Of a stretch of DNA of 64,000 nucleotides, positions 12,505 through 25,320 are shown piece after piece. The DNA lies in contig OX419761.1 of the NCBI GenBank assembly GCA_948567375.1, forward strand, positions 21,578,501-21,642,500, read 5' to 3'. The translations under genes and the position numbers were made by a program. The notes below the pieces were generated by a model. It had not been told where the DNA came from. It was given only the letters and a program-made list of their open reading frames with translations, and made no database searches. Each line of letters opens with the position of its first letter. Within the stretch, counting starts at the first letter, position 1. The DNA comes from Lunularia cruciata. Lineage: Eukaryota > Streptophyta > Marchantiopsida > Lunulariales > Lunulariaceae.

Positions 12505-12970
12505 GAGAACTAGCGGATGAAGGTGGAAGTATTTCTATAGCTGTACTAAGACTCTCTTCAAGATCCTTTACCTAAGTCTCCAAAAGTGATTTTACTCCAC
12601 TAAACTCATGTCCTTTTGGAAGTCCTTCAACTCCACAAACCTCACACAACTCCTTGGTCTTAGATCTTCTCCCTCCCAATCTTGGTGAAGAAGGTCCAAC
12701 ATGAAAACCCAAGTCAAGTAAGCCTCTCCTTTCCCTCAATCTCTTGCTCTCAAAGGTCAATGGATATAAACTTGCCTTATGTCCCTTCTCTCCACACAAA
12801 AAGCACTTAGACTCACTCTTTCCTCCAAGTGGTGTAGGTTTTTGGATCCTCTCAACACTCTCTTCAAATTCTATTGTAAACTCTCTTTTCCTCAAATCCA
12901 CCCCTACAATCACCTCAAACCCTTGGGGAAGCTTGCATAATCTCAATTTCCACTCTTGATGACCCTACAT
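12505..12970 (-). pseudogene. ORF0: small zinc-binding ORF upstream of gag in D'
   Basis: A separate ORF of about 155 codons lies between LTR and gag. The start is inferred at 12970, because the D copy has an ATG and in-frame codons at the equivalent place; in D' the second codon is TAG and a further TAG lies near 12572. It encodes a zinc-knuckle-like CFLCGEKGHKASLY (fourth ligand Tyr), a basic linker, and a second Cys/His cluster, CEVCGVEGLPKGHE. It ends about 245 bases before gag. It is conserved as protein in D (38851-39325). Its role is unknown; RNA binding would be a reasonable guess from the knuckle. Confidence 0.65.
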
Positions 12971-13856
12971 GTTCCCAAGATGAATCTAAACACTCAAACA
13001 TGCTTTTTGTTGATCTCACACTCCTCATGCATAAGATCCCCACTTTGCAGAATTGACACTTCCTCACAATCTAACTCAAATCTCCCAAGCAGTATGTCAC
13101 AGTCCTCTGAAATTTTTCACACTTGATTATAACTCTAGGGCGTCACTCTCTACAAAATTTCAGATCTTTTCATGAAGCCATTGGGCCTAGACACCTTTCT
13201 ATTCAGCACACATATTTCAGATTTGGTCTGAAAACCACCCCCCTCACTTCAAAAATTCATTACTCCCTCCGCAAGAAAGATCTCTATCTTATTTTTTGTG
13301 GCAGCAGGTAGGATACAATGCACTAAATTTTCTTGAAAATTTTCAGGACAATTCACTAAAAATTGAAGAAATGGCAGACTCTTTACAATTTTCTAGAGAG
13401 CATGTAGTTGCGGGAGCACTTTACCCTATCAACTTTCAAAAATTCTAACCTAGTGCGCATAGTAGCTCTCACAATAATTTCAAGTGTGCTAACTATAAGA
13501 TAACCCAAGCTATCATGTTCAGAAATTTCAAGTCCAGATTTCAAACTTGAGATTTTATCCAAAATCACCTTAATTCCCAAAATCTGCAATCCACCTCACA
13601 CAATCTCTCCAATTCCTCTCATGTGTGCAAGATGTACAAAATCACCTCAAAGACTTCATAATGAACTACACCATAATGACACCATAATGAACTACAGGGT
13701 ATACAAATGGATCTTGGTTCTCTAACATAAGTTCAGCCCTCTCCTCTCCTAATGTTCTCTCCAAGTGAGCTCTCATAGCCTCCTTCTGCCTAATGTAGAA
13801 TTGAATGCGGAACATTATCTTGCCTTCTAGAGATGTCCCGGCAACCTAACCAAAAA
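12971..13856 (-). other. Untranslated leader and putative PBS of D'
   Basis: No coding frame seen. It is homologous to 37989-38850 in D and 31903-32848 in D''. The bases just inside the LTR (about 13835-13852) give TTGGTTAGGTTGCCGGGA on the reverse strand. D and D'' have related versions that converge on TGGTTCCGTTGCCGGGA, the likely primer-binding site. It is near but not identical to the tRNA-Asp site of family A. Confidence 0.5.
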
Positions 13857-14549
13857 TGTGAGCCAACCTGTCTCTCACTTAGGATGAACCTCTGATAGCT
13901 ATTATGGTAGCGCACCATGGACTAAGAAGGCAAGGAACCCCAACTCCATCATACTCCTCCAAGGCTAACACTCCAAGACTCAAGACATTGCTCACTAGAG
14001 AACTCAATGAGAGAGAGATAGTTGCAAATGAAAAGATGTTGAGTACTTCCTCACCCCTTGCTTATATACTTGTGAAATAGTTACGTACCAAAGTTACTAA
14101 TTTCCGTAGTAACTCAAGTTACTAGACTAAAATTCAAGTAAAGTCAAAATAGTAGAAAGGAATATCCATTCACATGGGCATATTCCCCTAAGCATGTGGT
14201 CTTATCTTGACCCAACCACTAAGTCAAAGATTCCTTCACATGGGCTATCCTTGGACTAAAGAAGAATTTAAAACAAAAAGGCTTGTGGGCCCAAGAGTTC
14301 TCAACTCTTTTCTCAAAGCCAAACACCTAGGAATAATACCAAGTCAACACACTAAAATCCAAAATAGTGGTGCTCATCTTTTCTACTTCCTCTAAAGTAA
14401 GGTCCACTCTATCTTAGCTATGACTAACTTTAGCTAACCATGACTAATATAGAACCATCCTTTATCTCTATATAAATAATATCTCTTAAGTACTTGTAAT
14501 ACCAAGCTAAATATCATAATACCACACACATGCACAAATGGGTGTTACA
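13857..14549 (-). mobile_element. 5' LTR of D'
   Basis: 693-bp LTR, starting TGTAACACCC at 14549 (reverse strand) and ending CTCACA at 13857. Homologous to 37304-37988 and 32849-33539. A TATATAAG-like box lies near 14065. Confidence 0.85.
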
Positions 14550-16394
14550 GAACGGATCCCATGCTCCTCAACCAAGTCAGCTCCACTACCAACCACCTCT
14601 GCTCTAGTAGTAAGAACCACATCATCCCTACTCTCACAAAGTGTGGCAGCCAACCAAAACATTGGGGTTGGGTCAACACCCAATGTAAACATGTCACTGG
14701 CTGAAAACAAAGGACGCCGCATAATCAGCTGAGCCGCCCCCAACATCATGCTAGACTCAATCTGTGTAGTAGCAAGTGGCTAACTAGTAGGTAGTCCATC
14801 TTGCACTCCATTACCACCTAACACACTTGCACTGGGATGTCTAGGAACCATGGATGTCATCTACAATGCCTTACATAGCATGAAAGACTGGGGAAGTCTG
14901 ACCTGTCTCCCAACCTCTCCTCTCTGTGGGTCCAACTCCACTAATGCTCCTCTAGGCTCTGGAGCACATACTGCACTCCTAGTCACTACCGTAGATGCAT
15001 CCACCTGTGTTGCTCCACACATGAAGTCCAAAGCATCTCTATCACCAGCATATGAGGTGGAAGCCTCAGCACCCAAATCTGATCTCCTCTAAGCAATAGC
15101 CATACTAGCCAATCTCTGCTCCAACTGCTCAATCCGAGTAGCCATAGTTGTATCAAAAGTAAGGGTATGTATTGCACCCCTACTAGGTGTAGATCCTCTA
15201 CCACCACCTCTACCACCTCATCCTCCATGAACTGGAGCTCCTCTACTACTTGCCATAGCAGTCCTACCAATCCGTAACTCCGGGTGTAGGTCAAAATACT
15301 AGTGACTAGTGTGACCAAATCTGTGGCAATGCTCACACTGCCTATATGTTGGCTGTGATGCACTAGAGGTATCAAGTGCGCTGTCATGAGTACACTCTCT
15401 CCTATAGTGAGGTCCACCACAAGTCCAACAAGCAACACCACCACTCACTGGCTGCTGCTGACTTGAAAATGAAGGTAAGAGTCTAACTCCACTAGGCCCT
15501 CCACTTGCTCTATAGGATCTGGGCTGTCCACCCTGTCCTCAAAAACCAACTGGGCGTGGTGTACTCTGCTGCACTCTAGAAGAAGTCACAGCCATGGATG
15601 AGGTCTCCCTACCAAATCTAGATGTCACCACTCTCTCCTCTACTATGTTGAGCTCAATATGCTAGCCAAACCAAAGACCACTGCCAAAGTAAGCAAAGTA
15701 GCTTGTAACAACGTAGCATTATGAACTCTACATTGCAACTCCCTGTCCAGTATCCCATACCAAAACTGGACTGCTTGGGCCTCGGTAACTCCTCGAGTGA
15801 AATTGATCAACCGCCTCATGCGAGTGTATGCCTCGCATATGCTCTCTCCCGCCTTCCGTTGGAAATCTTGCAAGCTCCTCAGCTTGTGAGTCCGCACTCC
15901 TTAGTAGTTCTGCCTCAAATACAAGAAGAACTCCACCATGGGGTTAAACCCTAGTACCACACCACCTCCTACAGCGGTACCTCCATTCATGGTAACACTA
16001 TCTCCAGCTAGTGCACCTCCACTAGCTCCACCAACACCACTCGAGCTAGAACTTGTAGGTACAGCCGATCTACTCCTGGCCACCAAGCCTGAAGTGATAG
16101 AGACATAGTTTGGAGACCAATATTGTCTCCATAACTCAATCTCCTTCAAATAAGCTCTCCTAAACTCATGGTAGTCATCCATTGGCGGACCCTCCAAGTG
16201 CTGAAACAACCCTTTCCATGCCATGAAAGGTGTGAACAAAGTCGGGTTCTGCATCTTCTGCAGATCACACCAACTATCAAACTCCTAGATGAAGTCATCC
16301 AACTCAATGGTACCCATTGTACTAGAGTAATGCCTAGGGCCTTTGGAGGCCCTATAAATCTTGTCCATATCCCACAACAATGGTGCGGACACAC
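14550..16394 (-). pseudogene. Gag of gypsy element E
   Basis: The frame reading PFMAWKGLFQHLEGPPMDDYHEF, ELWRQYW, a retrotransposon-gag stretch (SLQDFQRKAGESICEAYTRMRRLINFTRG near 15800-15890) and FWYGILDRELQCRVHN near 15720-15770 identifies a Ty3 gag. Two knuckles follow in another frame: CWTCGGPHYRREC (15392-15430) and CEHCHRFGHTSH (about 15304-15339). Gag continues to 14550, where D' is inserted. A TAG near 16285 and at least one frameshift break it. Its upstream codons are not adjacent. They lie at 27873-27944, displaced by the A2 insertion and an inversion, and joining the two restores an open frame. Confidence 0.8.
16390..16394. repeat. Target-site duplication CACAC (left side of A2)
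   Basis: CACAC abuts the A2 LTR end TGTGAC at 16395. Its partner is found inverted, as GTGTG at 27940-27944 next to the A3 LTR start, which shows that A2 and A3 are one insertion. Confidence 0.8.
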
Positions 16395-19300
16395 TGTGAC
16401 AACCCGGCAAATATCACTTTTGCGGTAATCAGGTAAGTAAAGTTCGTTCTCGTAGAGATACGAGTCAGAACTGGTCAAATACGAAGCAAACAGTAACAAT
16501 GTAGTTCTTCTTGAGTTCTTCTTTAGTCTCTCAGGTAGAAACCACACCCAGAAGAGAGTAACAAGCACTGACTTGCAGTCTTGTCACAAATTCACACTCC
16601 TTAATCACAAATCCTTCAAATCTTTCCAAACAATCTTGATTGTGATGATTCAGGCTCTCCCAAAAACAGCACTTCACTGCAAAACAACTTCACCTCAGAA
16701 TTGTGTTCAACCTCTCCATTGAAGGCACAACTTCCTTGATTGAAATTGCTTCACATCAACTTCGTACTGCACTCACAAATGCATAATACTACCAACACTA
16801 CAATTCCTCTTAGATCTGTCAAGGCATTGCTTCGATTGCACTTCACTTAGGATCAAACATACAGAATGAAGATCAAGGCTGTGGAATCCACCATCCAACA
16901 AACACATTGACTTGCAGTTCAAATTTCTCCAAACACTCACAAACACAATTGCGAAATTGATACTCGGAATCAAGCTCAAGCGACGAGCACTGCTTCACAG
17001 CACTTCGCTTTATCTATTCTCAAAAATAATGAGCATTGAACAACAATTTCCTGCAAATGCTACTCTTAAATAGTGAAGCAATCGACAATTCTAACAACTA
17101 TACCGTTCTACAACAACTGTTCTAACCTGCAGATCCAAAATGACAATGCACCTCTTCATATCTGTCTATTCAACCCACTCTTCTCTAATGTCTCTTAGGG
17201 CAACTCCGAAGACATTTGGATTCCTATGTTATCTACTTTGGGTTTTGCCTTAACATCTTGCTGAAGCTTTTCTAACTATATTTTCACTAAGTCTAATCTA
17301 ATTGAGATGTTATCCTCTACTTCTAACACCTTTCTATCTACACAAGTTCTTATTTGATTAACAAGGCATTCATCTCCGTGTCCTTCGCTTGTCTTTGCCT
17401 CGTCTCCTGCACCAACAACTTCAACTCGTGCAATCACGCTTCTTCAATTCGAACGCTGGCTTCTATACTTAACATTGCGTTCACTCTGAGGACTATCTCC
17501 TTCAATGGCTCAACTCTTGTCTTTCGTTCTCGTTCCCGATCTGCAAGCCATTCCTCTCTGTACATCGCCAACTCTTCTTTGAACTCGGCCTTCACCGCTT
17601 CCTTCTCTTTCTCCTTCAGTACAATTTTCTCTTCCTGATTACGAAGTAACTCTCATAATCTCTCTTCTTCTCTATACCGCACAGACAACTCCCTTTGCCA
17701 GAGTTGCTTCTTCTCCTCCATACTCTCCATCACTTGATCAAGCTCTTGTTCCTTTGATGCTACCCTCGCCATAGCATGGATAAGCTCTACTCTTGAATCA
17801 GCTTCAAGATTTCATGCTCTGCTACGTGTCTCTCCCTTGCGATGTCACTCTTCCTTGCAAGATCCTCTCGATAGCTCACTTCTCTCTTCAGGTCTTCGAT
17901 TACCTGACTTCTCTTTACTGCTTCTGCTCGTAGTACTTCTCTCTCCGTCTCACCTCGGGTTATACTCCTCTTCAACTCCGAGGTCTCCTCTTCTAATCTT
18001 GCTACCACCTGCAATACAGTCTTTACCTCTGGACAAGTAGACTGCATCTCCTTCTTCTTCTTCTCCAACTTCACCAACAGCGGGCATACTACCTCTCGCA
18101 GGTACTCTACTCCCTCACTGGCAACTTCTTCCTCCCACGGAGTAATTTCTTGTTTCTCCTCATGTTCTCTTGATACGTGCCGTCTTCGCTGAAGTCTTTG
18201 TATTGGGATTGATGCCTCACTACTCGTGCTATCTTTTGCATCTTCCTTCACTTTACTCGGCCCCGCCTCACACTTCGCCTTACGTCTTGAGCAAAACCCT
18301 TGCTGTACTGCGATCTTCTTCTCCTTGAGCACCGGTACTTTGTCTTCTAGTGCCGCATTGTCTTTGGCTTCTACTTCGGCTTGCACTTCTTCTTTGTATT
18401 CTTCAGCCGCTGGTGCCGAGGTCATTTCTCCACCATCTTCATTGTCACTGCTAGTATCTCCGCTCTGTAGTGTCAGCTCAGGTTCCTCCTCACGTTCCGA
18501 GTCCTCCGTCTTGAGCTTGGCTTTGCCTTCTGAGTCTTCATCTTTTGACTCAATCACCACCATCCCTCGCCTTGGGTTATTTTTCTACATCTTCCGAGGT
18601 TTCTTGTTTTCTTCGGCTTCTGCGTGCCAAGTTCTCTTGTTTGTCGGGGTACTTACCACGACCTCCACGTTTTTCCCTGTCTTCGCGTAGTAGTCATCCG
18701 TGCTCCGGATTCGGAGAATGTATTGCTGCTCCTCCGCATCGACTTCTCTTCTCAAGTCAGGATGGAAATGAAACACCATTCTATTGCGCTCCGCCAAATT
18801 GAGCAAATTCAACCCGAGGTAGAAATGTGCTGCAAATGGTACGATGTAGTGTAGAGGCGACTTATCCCACAGATTCCACACCATCTGCCTCATTCTCTCA
18901 TGAAAACACCTTGCCCAATTGATTGGTTCTCCTGCAAATAGCTTGTGAAAGAACAACGCTTGGTATTTCATCACATAAGTGGTTCTCTCCGGCTTCAGGA
19001 TGGCCATTAGTGCACTCACAATTCCTCTCTTCACAGGGTCTTTGTAGCTCTCAACTTTGTACCCATTCTTTGTTCTCTTTGACAAGAAGGCATCTCTCAC
19101 CTTCTGCGTTTCTTGGGCTATCTCTCCTTTCCCCAAGAACGTGGCTCCTTGCTCCGAACCCGCCTCCTTCCCGAGTACGAGTCTCCAATCCAACTCTGTC
19201 CAGCGAGCCGGATTTCCTCTCTTCCCTTCTTCCTCGGGACCATCAAGACACTTACTCTTGATGATTTCTGTCATGAATCCTGGAAAACTTATGTTCCAGT

Positions 19301-19968
19301 TCCATGCCATAAAGGTGATCCAAAGTTGGCTCAAGACTTCGATCCTTGCTACTATATCTAATCTCCGAATTGCATAATTTCTCACTGCAAATTCAGAGTT
19401 TTTCTTCCCTCCTCCTATCTCTTTTGCTTTCTTATTGTCTCTCAATTTCTCTCTCGCAACTTCTCCCTTGCGCACTAACCCGAGTACAACTTTATTTCCC
19501 TTTCCCGATCACCTGCAAGACGACTTCTCAACGGCAAAGGAAAATTGCTCGACATTTTGTTGTTGCAATTTTGATTTTTATAGAGTTGCACTTCTTTGTC
19601 TTTCGTTGCTTTGAGTTTCTACCGGGAAATCACACCTCCGGCATGCACCTGTCACTGTCAATCAACCTTTGCGCGTTTGAGCCGCCAGTTTTGAAATGGC
19701 CCCTTCTTGAATTTCTTGCCCCGATGAAAGATTGTTAGACTGTCTTTGCCTTGGGTTGAGCTCCCCCCGATCCGAAGACAATTTACTTCGTATGGTATGC
19801 TGACAGGGCATTTTCGAGGACTTTGCCTTATGACCCAAAGTCACTTTACTTCGGGTTTCATCCCAAAGCCAATTTTCTTCGCCTTCTTTGGCCATACAGA
19901 TGCAATCCGACTTCTCTATACACTTCTTCTCCTTTATTTTGAAAGAAACAAAAAATGTGGGCACCACA
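16395..19968 (-). mobile_element. 3' LTR of A2
   Basis: 3.57-kb family-A LTR bounded by TGTGGTGCCC (reverse strand, 19968) and TTGTCACA (16395). About 200 bp are missing near 17168 relative to 58325-58515, which removes the last ~60 codons and the stop of the embedded ORF. Confidence 0.88.
17168..19555 (-). pseudogene. LTR-borne coiled-coil ORF, A2 copy (C-terminus deleted)
   Basis: The start corresponds to MSSNF near 19555. An early frameshift leads into the long frame 19475-17787, with a stop near 18585. The core (ITFMAWNWN, GKRGNPARW, LKPERTTY, FHKLFAGEPINWARCFH), the acidic middle and the coiled coil are all present. A deletion near 17790 and the 200-bp loss near 17168 remove parts of the coiled coil and the C-terminus. 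It is otherwise the same unrecognised protein as 48403-50961. Confidence 0.8.
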
Positions 19969-19979
19969 TACCCCCTCCC
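19969..19979 (-). promoter_or_regulatory. Polypurine tract of A2
   Basis: GAGGGAGGGGG-type run on the reverse strand, next to the 3' LTR and overlapping the gag-pol stop (TGA at 19982-19980). Confidence 0.78.
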
Positions 19980-22900
19980 TCAAATGTGAGGGTCCCCGCA
20001 AACATAAACCTTGGGTGTCTTAGAAACTTCCGAGTCTATGGTCCAATATCTCCAAACTCTCCACCCGTTTACTCAAGTGGCAAAAGGATTACCTTCCAAA
20101 TCGACGAGTTGCATGGATCCATTTTCGTAAAGATGAAGAACTCGATAGGGACCCATCCATCTCAAATGCAACTTGCCTAGAAAAAATATTTGGCGATTGT
20201 CATATAACAAAACCAAATCCCCTTCTCGTACAGTCACAGGCTTGATTCTCTGATTGTGCCTGACTTTCCTCTGTGCTTGTACTTCTTTTGTGGTTTGCAT
20301 TGCATCGTCTCTTTTCTCTTCTAACCACATCAGTTGATGAATCCGAAGATCCTGACTTTCCTCTTCCGACATCCGTTCTTCGCACAGCACTCGATATGTC
20401 TGAACTTCAAATTCAACTAGTAGTATGGGATGCAAGCCATATGTCAAGAAGTATGGGGTTTGTTTGGTTGTAATCTTCTCTGTCGTTTGATATGCCCACA
20501 ACGCGGCTGGGAATTTTGTATCCCAATCATAGGCATAATTGACAGTCACCTTATTCAAAATTTTACAAAGTAACCCATTTGCTTTTTTTGTTAAGCCATT
20601 TGCTTTTGGGTTATAAGGAGTCGTCTTCCGATGTTTAATCTGAAAATACTTGGTTAACACCTCCATTACAGAGTTCAAAAAATGTGTTCCTCGATCACTG
20701 ACCAATTCCAGAGGACACCCATATTGGGAGATGATGTTTTGAAAGAAAAATTCCGCCACAGTTTCAGCATCATCTCTACGAGTTGCTTCCGCTTCAACCA
20801 TCTTGGTAGCATAGTCAGTGCAAACCAAAATGTAGCGCTTTCTTGTGACTCGGGTCATTGGTTGAATGGGACCCACAAAATCAATCCCCCATTTCTCAAA
20901 TGGGGCCAAAGGCAAAATTGGTCTCAAAGGCCATTGAGAAGTAGCCGTCGGCTTCCCCGTTCTCTGACATGCATCACAGCTTCGGATATGAGCATGTACA
21001 TCTTTGTACATTGTAGGCCACCAATACCTTGCCAAAAGAATTTTCTTTACAGTATTCTTGAGAGCATAGTGTCCTCCCAATGCCTTGGAGTGTAAAGATT
21101 CAATTACTCCTCCTACTTCGTATGACTCCAAGCATCGCCGAAGTACTTTGTCTTCGCCCATCTTAAATAAAATGTTGTGTTTAAGCTGGTATAGCCCCAT
21201 TTTCCTGAGAAAGACTGCCCGCTGTTCCAGATCCATCCCCTCAGGACAATGGAGAGTATTTAGATAATTATATTCATCTGCATACCTCGTACTTCTCATT
21301 GCTGATAAGTGATACAACTCTTTGTCAGGGAACCGATCATCAATTTCCCACTCCTGGTCTTGAGTTTCTAACCTGGACAGGAAGTCCGCATTCAAATGCG
21401 AAGCTCCCTTTCTCACTTGTACAGTATACGTGAACTCTTGTAATAACAAGATCCATCTTGCAATTCGTCCCGATAAATCTGCCTTCTAGACCAGATGTTG
21501 CAATGCATAATGGTCAACATAGAAGACAAACTCATACCCCAACAAATAATGACAAAATTTCTTGCAGGCATACACCATTCCGAGTGCTTCTCTTTCAGTT
21601 GTCGAATAGTTTTTTTTGAGAAACTGAAAGTTGTCGGCTGGCATAATACACCGGGTAGTCCTTCTTCTTCTTGTCCTTCTGACTTAAGACAACCCTGATG
21701 GCCATGGACGAAGTGTCCACATACACATGAAAAGGGACGTCCCAATTTGGGGCTCTCATGACTGCTGCTTCAACCAATTTCTTCTTCAACACCTGGAAAG
21801 GTTCTTCTTGATGTGCTTCCCATATATAGTCTTCGGATTTCTTCAAAAGCTTTGTAAGTGGTGCAGCAAGCACTGCATAGTTTGACACAAAGCGTCTGTA
21901 ATATCCGACATGTCCCAAGAAGGCTCTCAGCTCCCGGATGTTCTTCGGGGATTCCAAAGTTGCGATTATCTTAACCTTCTCAACATCAACTTCAATACCT
22001 TGGCTTGACACCCGATGCCCCAGAAGAATTCCCTCCTTCATTGCGAAGAAGCATTTCTCTGGGTGTAATGCCAAGCCAGCAAAATGATAGCTTTCAAACG
22101 TTTGGCGAAGGTAATCTAAATGTACATCTCTTTGCCCAAACACACAAAAGTCATCAATAAAAACTTCCACAAATTTGCACAAGAAATCCTTGAAGATCGA
22201 ATTCATCATCCGCTGGAAAGTAGCGGGAGCATTACACAACCCAAAGGGCATTTGATTGTAAGCAAAAGTGCCCCAATCGGTTGTGAATGTAGTTTTATCC
22301 TTGTCTTCTTCTCAAATGGATACTTGATTGTACCTTAAAAATCCATTGAGAAAACTATAACAAGGATGCCCAGCTACTTGATCTAAAATTGTATCGGTAA
22401 AAGGCAAGGGATGATGATCTTTCCTTGTAATTGCATTCAATTTTCGGAAGTCTTGGCACACTCGGATCTTCCCTGTTTTCTTCTTTGGGACAATGACAAT
22501 GGGGGAGACCCATTCACTGCTTAAGACAGGGAAGATGATTCCGGCCCCTAAGTACTTGTCAATTTCATCTTTCACCAAAAGCGAGTACTTCGGGTTCAAG
22601 CGGTATTGTTGCTACCAAACCGGAACTGCACCTTCAACCAAATCAATCTAGTGTTCTCCAAATTCTCGTGGAATACCCAGCATTTGATCAATCGACCAGG
22701 AAAATACATCCTAGAACTCTATAAACAGGGCAGTGTATCCTGCTAACTCCTCCGAAGTAATTGTCTTTGAGATCTTTAAAAATTTTCCTTCAGTTACTAA
22801 CACCTCTTGACAGTCATCGGGGTTGATGACTCTTTCAAAGTGGCTTACTTGGCTTAACTCGAGGCAAGCGGCCATCAAACCCCCTTCCTCCAAGTCAGGT

Positions 22901-25320
22901 TCACCCAAGGTGAGGTCATATGGATCTTCATCGTCAACCTCTACCTTGTAGCATTCCAAGTAATTAACTTGGACTTCGTCTTTGGATTTGTCTTCTTCTT
23001 CTAATGAACTTGTTTCCCCGAGATGGGGAACCTTCATCCAACTCACAGTCACCAGCTTCTGATCTTCAGACAAAATGTCCTTGAAACTTAACTTTTGCTG
23101 ATGCCAATCCACTACAACTTGGGCACTATACAACCAGGGTCTGCCGATCAACAGAGGGTAACCAATTTTTGTCACAGGCCGCAACACAATGTAATTCAAC
23201 TTGAAGGGTACCCCTCCAATGATCGTGGTAATGTTTGACAGCATGCCCAAGGGCCGTCTCCTGGTTTGGTCTGCAAACTTCAAAACTCGGGGTGTTGGTT
23301 CAAACGTATGATATCCGAGTTGATTCGCCGTATCTTTGGTCATGACATTCACACCGGACCCAAAGTCAATGGGTATCAATGTGATCATGCACCCTGCAAT
23401 CTCCGCGTCTACCTCAGGAGATCCCAAATCTTCTTGTTCAATACAATAAATAGCAGGCAGATCCTTCTTTGACATTGACCTCACCTTCTTGAGGGCCAAA
23501 TTAAGTTGTCTCTTGTACAGCTTGTTATCTTCCTACAATTGCTTAAATGTAACATTTGCATTTGTGGTGGCCAGATTGGCTACAATATCATATTGGGGAA
23601 CTCCTCCGAATTTGACCGTCTTTGTCTTTGGCTTTGGGTCCGAGGACCCTCCATGTTCCCTCTTGACTTTAGGACGCTTCAAAATGGTGACGGGCTTGCC
23701 GATGGCCTTAACCCGAGCTTCCTCGGGTTGGCCCACCTCGGCTTGGATCAGACCCTTTACTTCGGATCGGATGTCCGCCAAAAAAATTGGAGAATTATCT
23801 TTGTCTCTTCTTCCAAACTCAGTTCCCGAGTCCTGAGTAATGCCTCCCTTAATTCTTTCTGCAAGGCTTTAGCTTTAGCTTTTGCGAGGATCTTTTCCTC
23901 CTTCGCCGAAAGAATGGCTTTTGGGCGCTGTCTCTTTGCCTTTCGGGAAGATGACGAGGTCGTACTCAGTTCTTTGGGATCACGCTTCTTCTTGCTGGAG
24001 CTTGTCTCAACTTTCAAAACTTCAAGGTCTGGCCATTCTCCTTCTGAGGCCGGACTCCCTTCTTGAGGTCTTTCTTCCTCAAGAGTAATGCAATTTACAT
24101 TCGTATCCCCCTTCGGCTGAAGTGCAGCACGCTCAGCGGGGGTCTGTACATATTTTACAAGAGGCTTCAGGTTCGGTGGGTGAGGGCATTGGTTGCCCGT
24201 ATGCCCCAATCCTTTACAATTTCCACACAAGGGAACGTACCCAATTTGCCTTCTTGGCTCGTGACAATTTGGAGACCAATGTCCTATCGAGCCACAATTA
24301 TAACAGGCTCCGGGCGCAACATTCTGAGGGCAATTTTGGTTGCTCATCAGTGGTCTTTGTGAAGGAGCATTGGGGTTATACTCCTTGGGTCCAAACCTCG
24401 GACCTTGATATGATGTGCTCGGTTGAGGCTGTACCTCCTGAGTTTGGTACACCGCCTCTTTGTCCTTGTCTTGGTTCCATCCCGGAACCCAATCAATCCG
24501 CTGCACCGGGAATGCATTACGAGTATTGCATTTTGTGTTGGCGTGGCCGGATTTGCCACATGCGGTGCACCACACATTAGATCGTCCAAATGTTGGGGCC
24601 TTTCTTTGGTCCTTAGCCCCAATCATCTGGATCTTGAAATCCGAAAACTCCTTGATGAGGGCATCCAGCTTCGTATCCGCCTTATGTAACACTCTTGGCT
24701 GGAGGAGTCACTGGTTTCTTGCCTCCACGTCTTCTGACTCGTCTTGGCTTTGATTCTTCTTCGGATTCCAAAGAAGAGCTCAAAGACGTAGAGGATTTGT
24801 CCAAAGAAGGGGAGGTGTTGCGTGAAGCTCTCCTTCTGGGCTTCTTACCCTTCTTCTCCTGATTTCTCCGGTTACCGGCAGAGTGAGAGTGGGCCGCTTC
24901 ATAACGAGTGACATGTTTGAGTACTTTGTCCAGGGAAGTAACGTTCCTCTCCCTGGCAAAGATTCGTATCTCTGGTGAAAGGCCCCCGAGGAACCAGATA
25001 ATGGCTTGGGCATCAGAGTATCCCACCACCCCCGATTGCTTGGGAACTCGGTTTAGTAGTGCCATGAACCGCTCAGAGTAGTCCCTCAACTTCTCCTTCT
25101 TGCCCTAGTCCAAATCGTTGAGTGCCGCAAAGACACTCGTATCGTAATCAACCTCCCGGAATCGTTCCAGGAAGTTGTTTCTCAAGTCCGCCCAGTCCGA
25201 TGGTACAAACCTCTTCTGAGTCACATGGGTGTACCAGCTCCGAGCTTTCTTGCAAAGCAGACTTGGGAAAATTCTCAGTTGATCCGCCGAGTCATGCTCC
25301 TTGTTACCAAAGGAGATGAG
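19980..25320 (-). pseudogene. Family-A gag-pol of A2 (5'-truncated, frameshifted)
   Basis: On the reverse strand: gag C-terminal half (25320-23780), with WFLGGLSPEI and three CCHC knuckles (CTACGKSGHANTKC, CYNCGSIGHWSPNC, CGNCKGLGHTGNQC); protease (near 23370, PIDFGSG, with Ser changed to Phe in the usual DSG); reverse transcriptase (22600-21900; FIDDF near 22150); RNase H (to 21500); integrase (about 21150-20480, HHCC then D, D, E with NGLTKKAN replacing the catalytic Glu by Lys); GPY-like tail to 20073. Frameshifts lie near 24690, 23780 and 21610. Not active. Confidence 0.9.

Larger units (their letters stand above)
10794..14549 (-). mobile_element. Element D' (gypsy), 5' portion
   Basis: Reverse-strand gypsy element of the same family as D (37304-62001). 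Its 5' LTR is 13857-14549, followed by leader, ORF0 and gag. Gag is cut at 10794 by insertion of A1, and the pol half lies off the left edge. The LTR start (TGTAACACCC, reverse strand) at 14549 abuts E gag sequence, so D' is inserted in E. Confidence 0.85.
16395..25320 (-). mobile_element. Element A2 (family A): 3' LTR through gag
   Basis: Reverse-strand family-A element containing the 3' LTR (16395-19968), polypurine tract, pol and gag. The element stops inside gag at about 25319, just before the codons for SFGNKEHDSADQL. The missing gag start and 5' LTR half are present, flipped, at 27945-29558. Confidence 0.88.

Noticed and set aside
12572-12946. ORF0 as simply the start of gag
   Set aside because: Gag has its own ATG (12260) about 245 bases downstream in a separate ORF, with the retrotransposon-gag core and its own knuckle.
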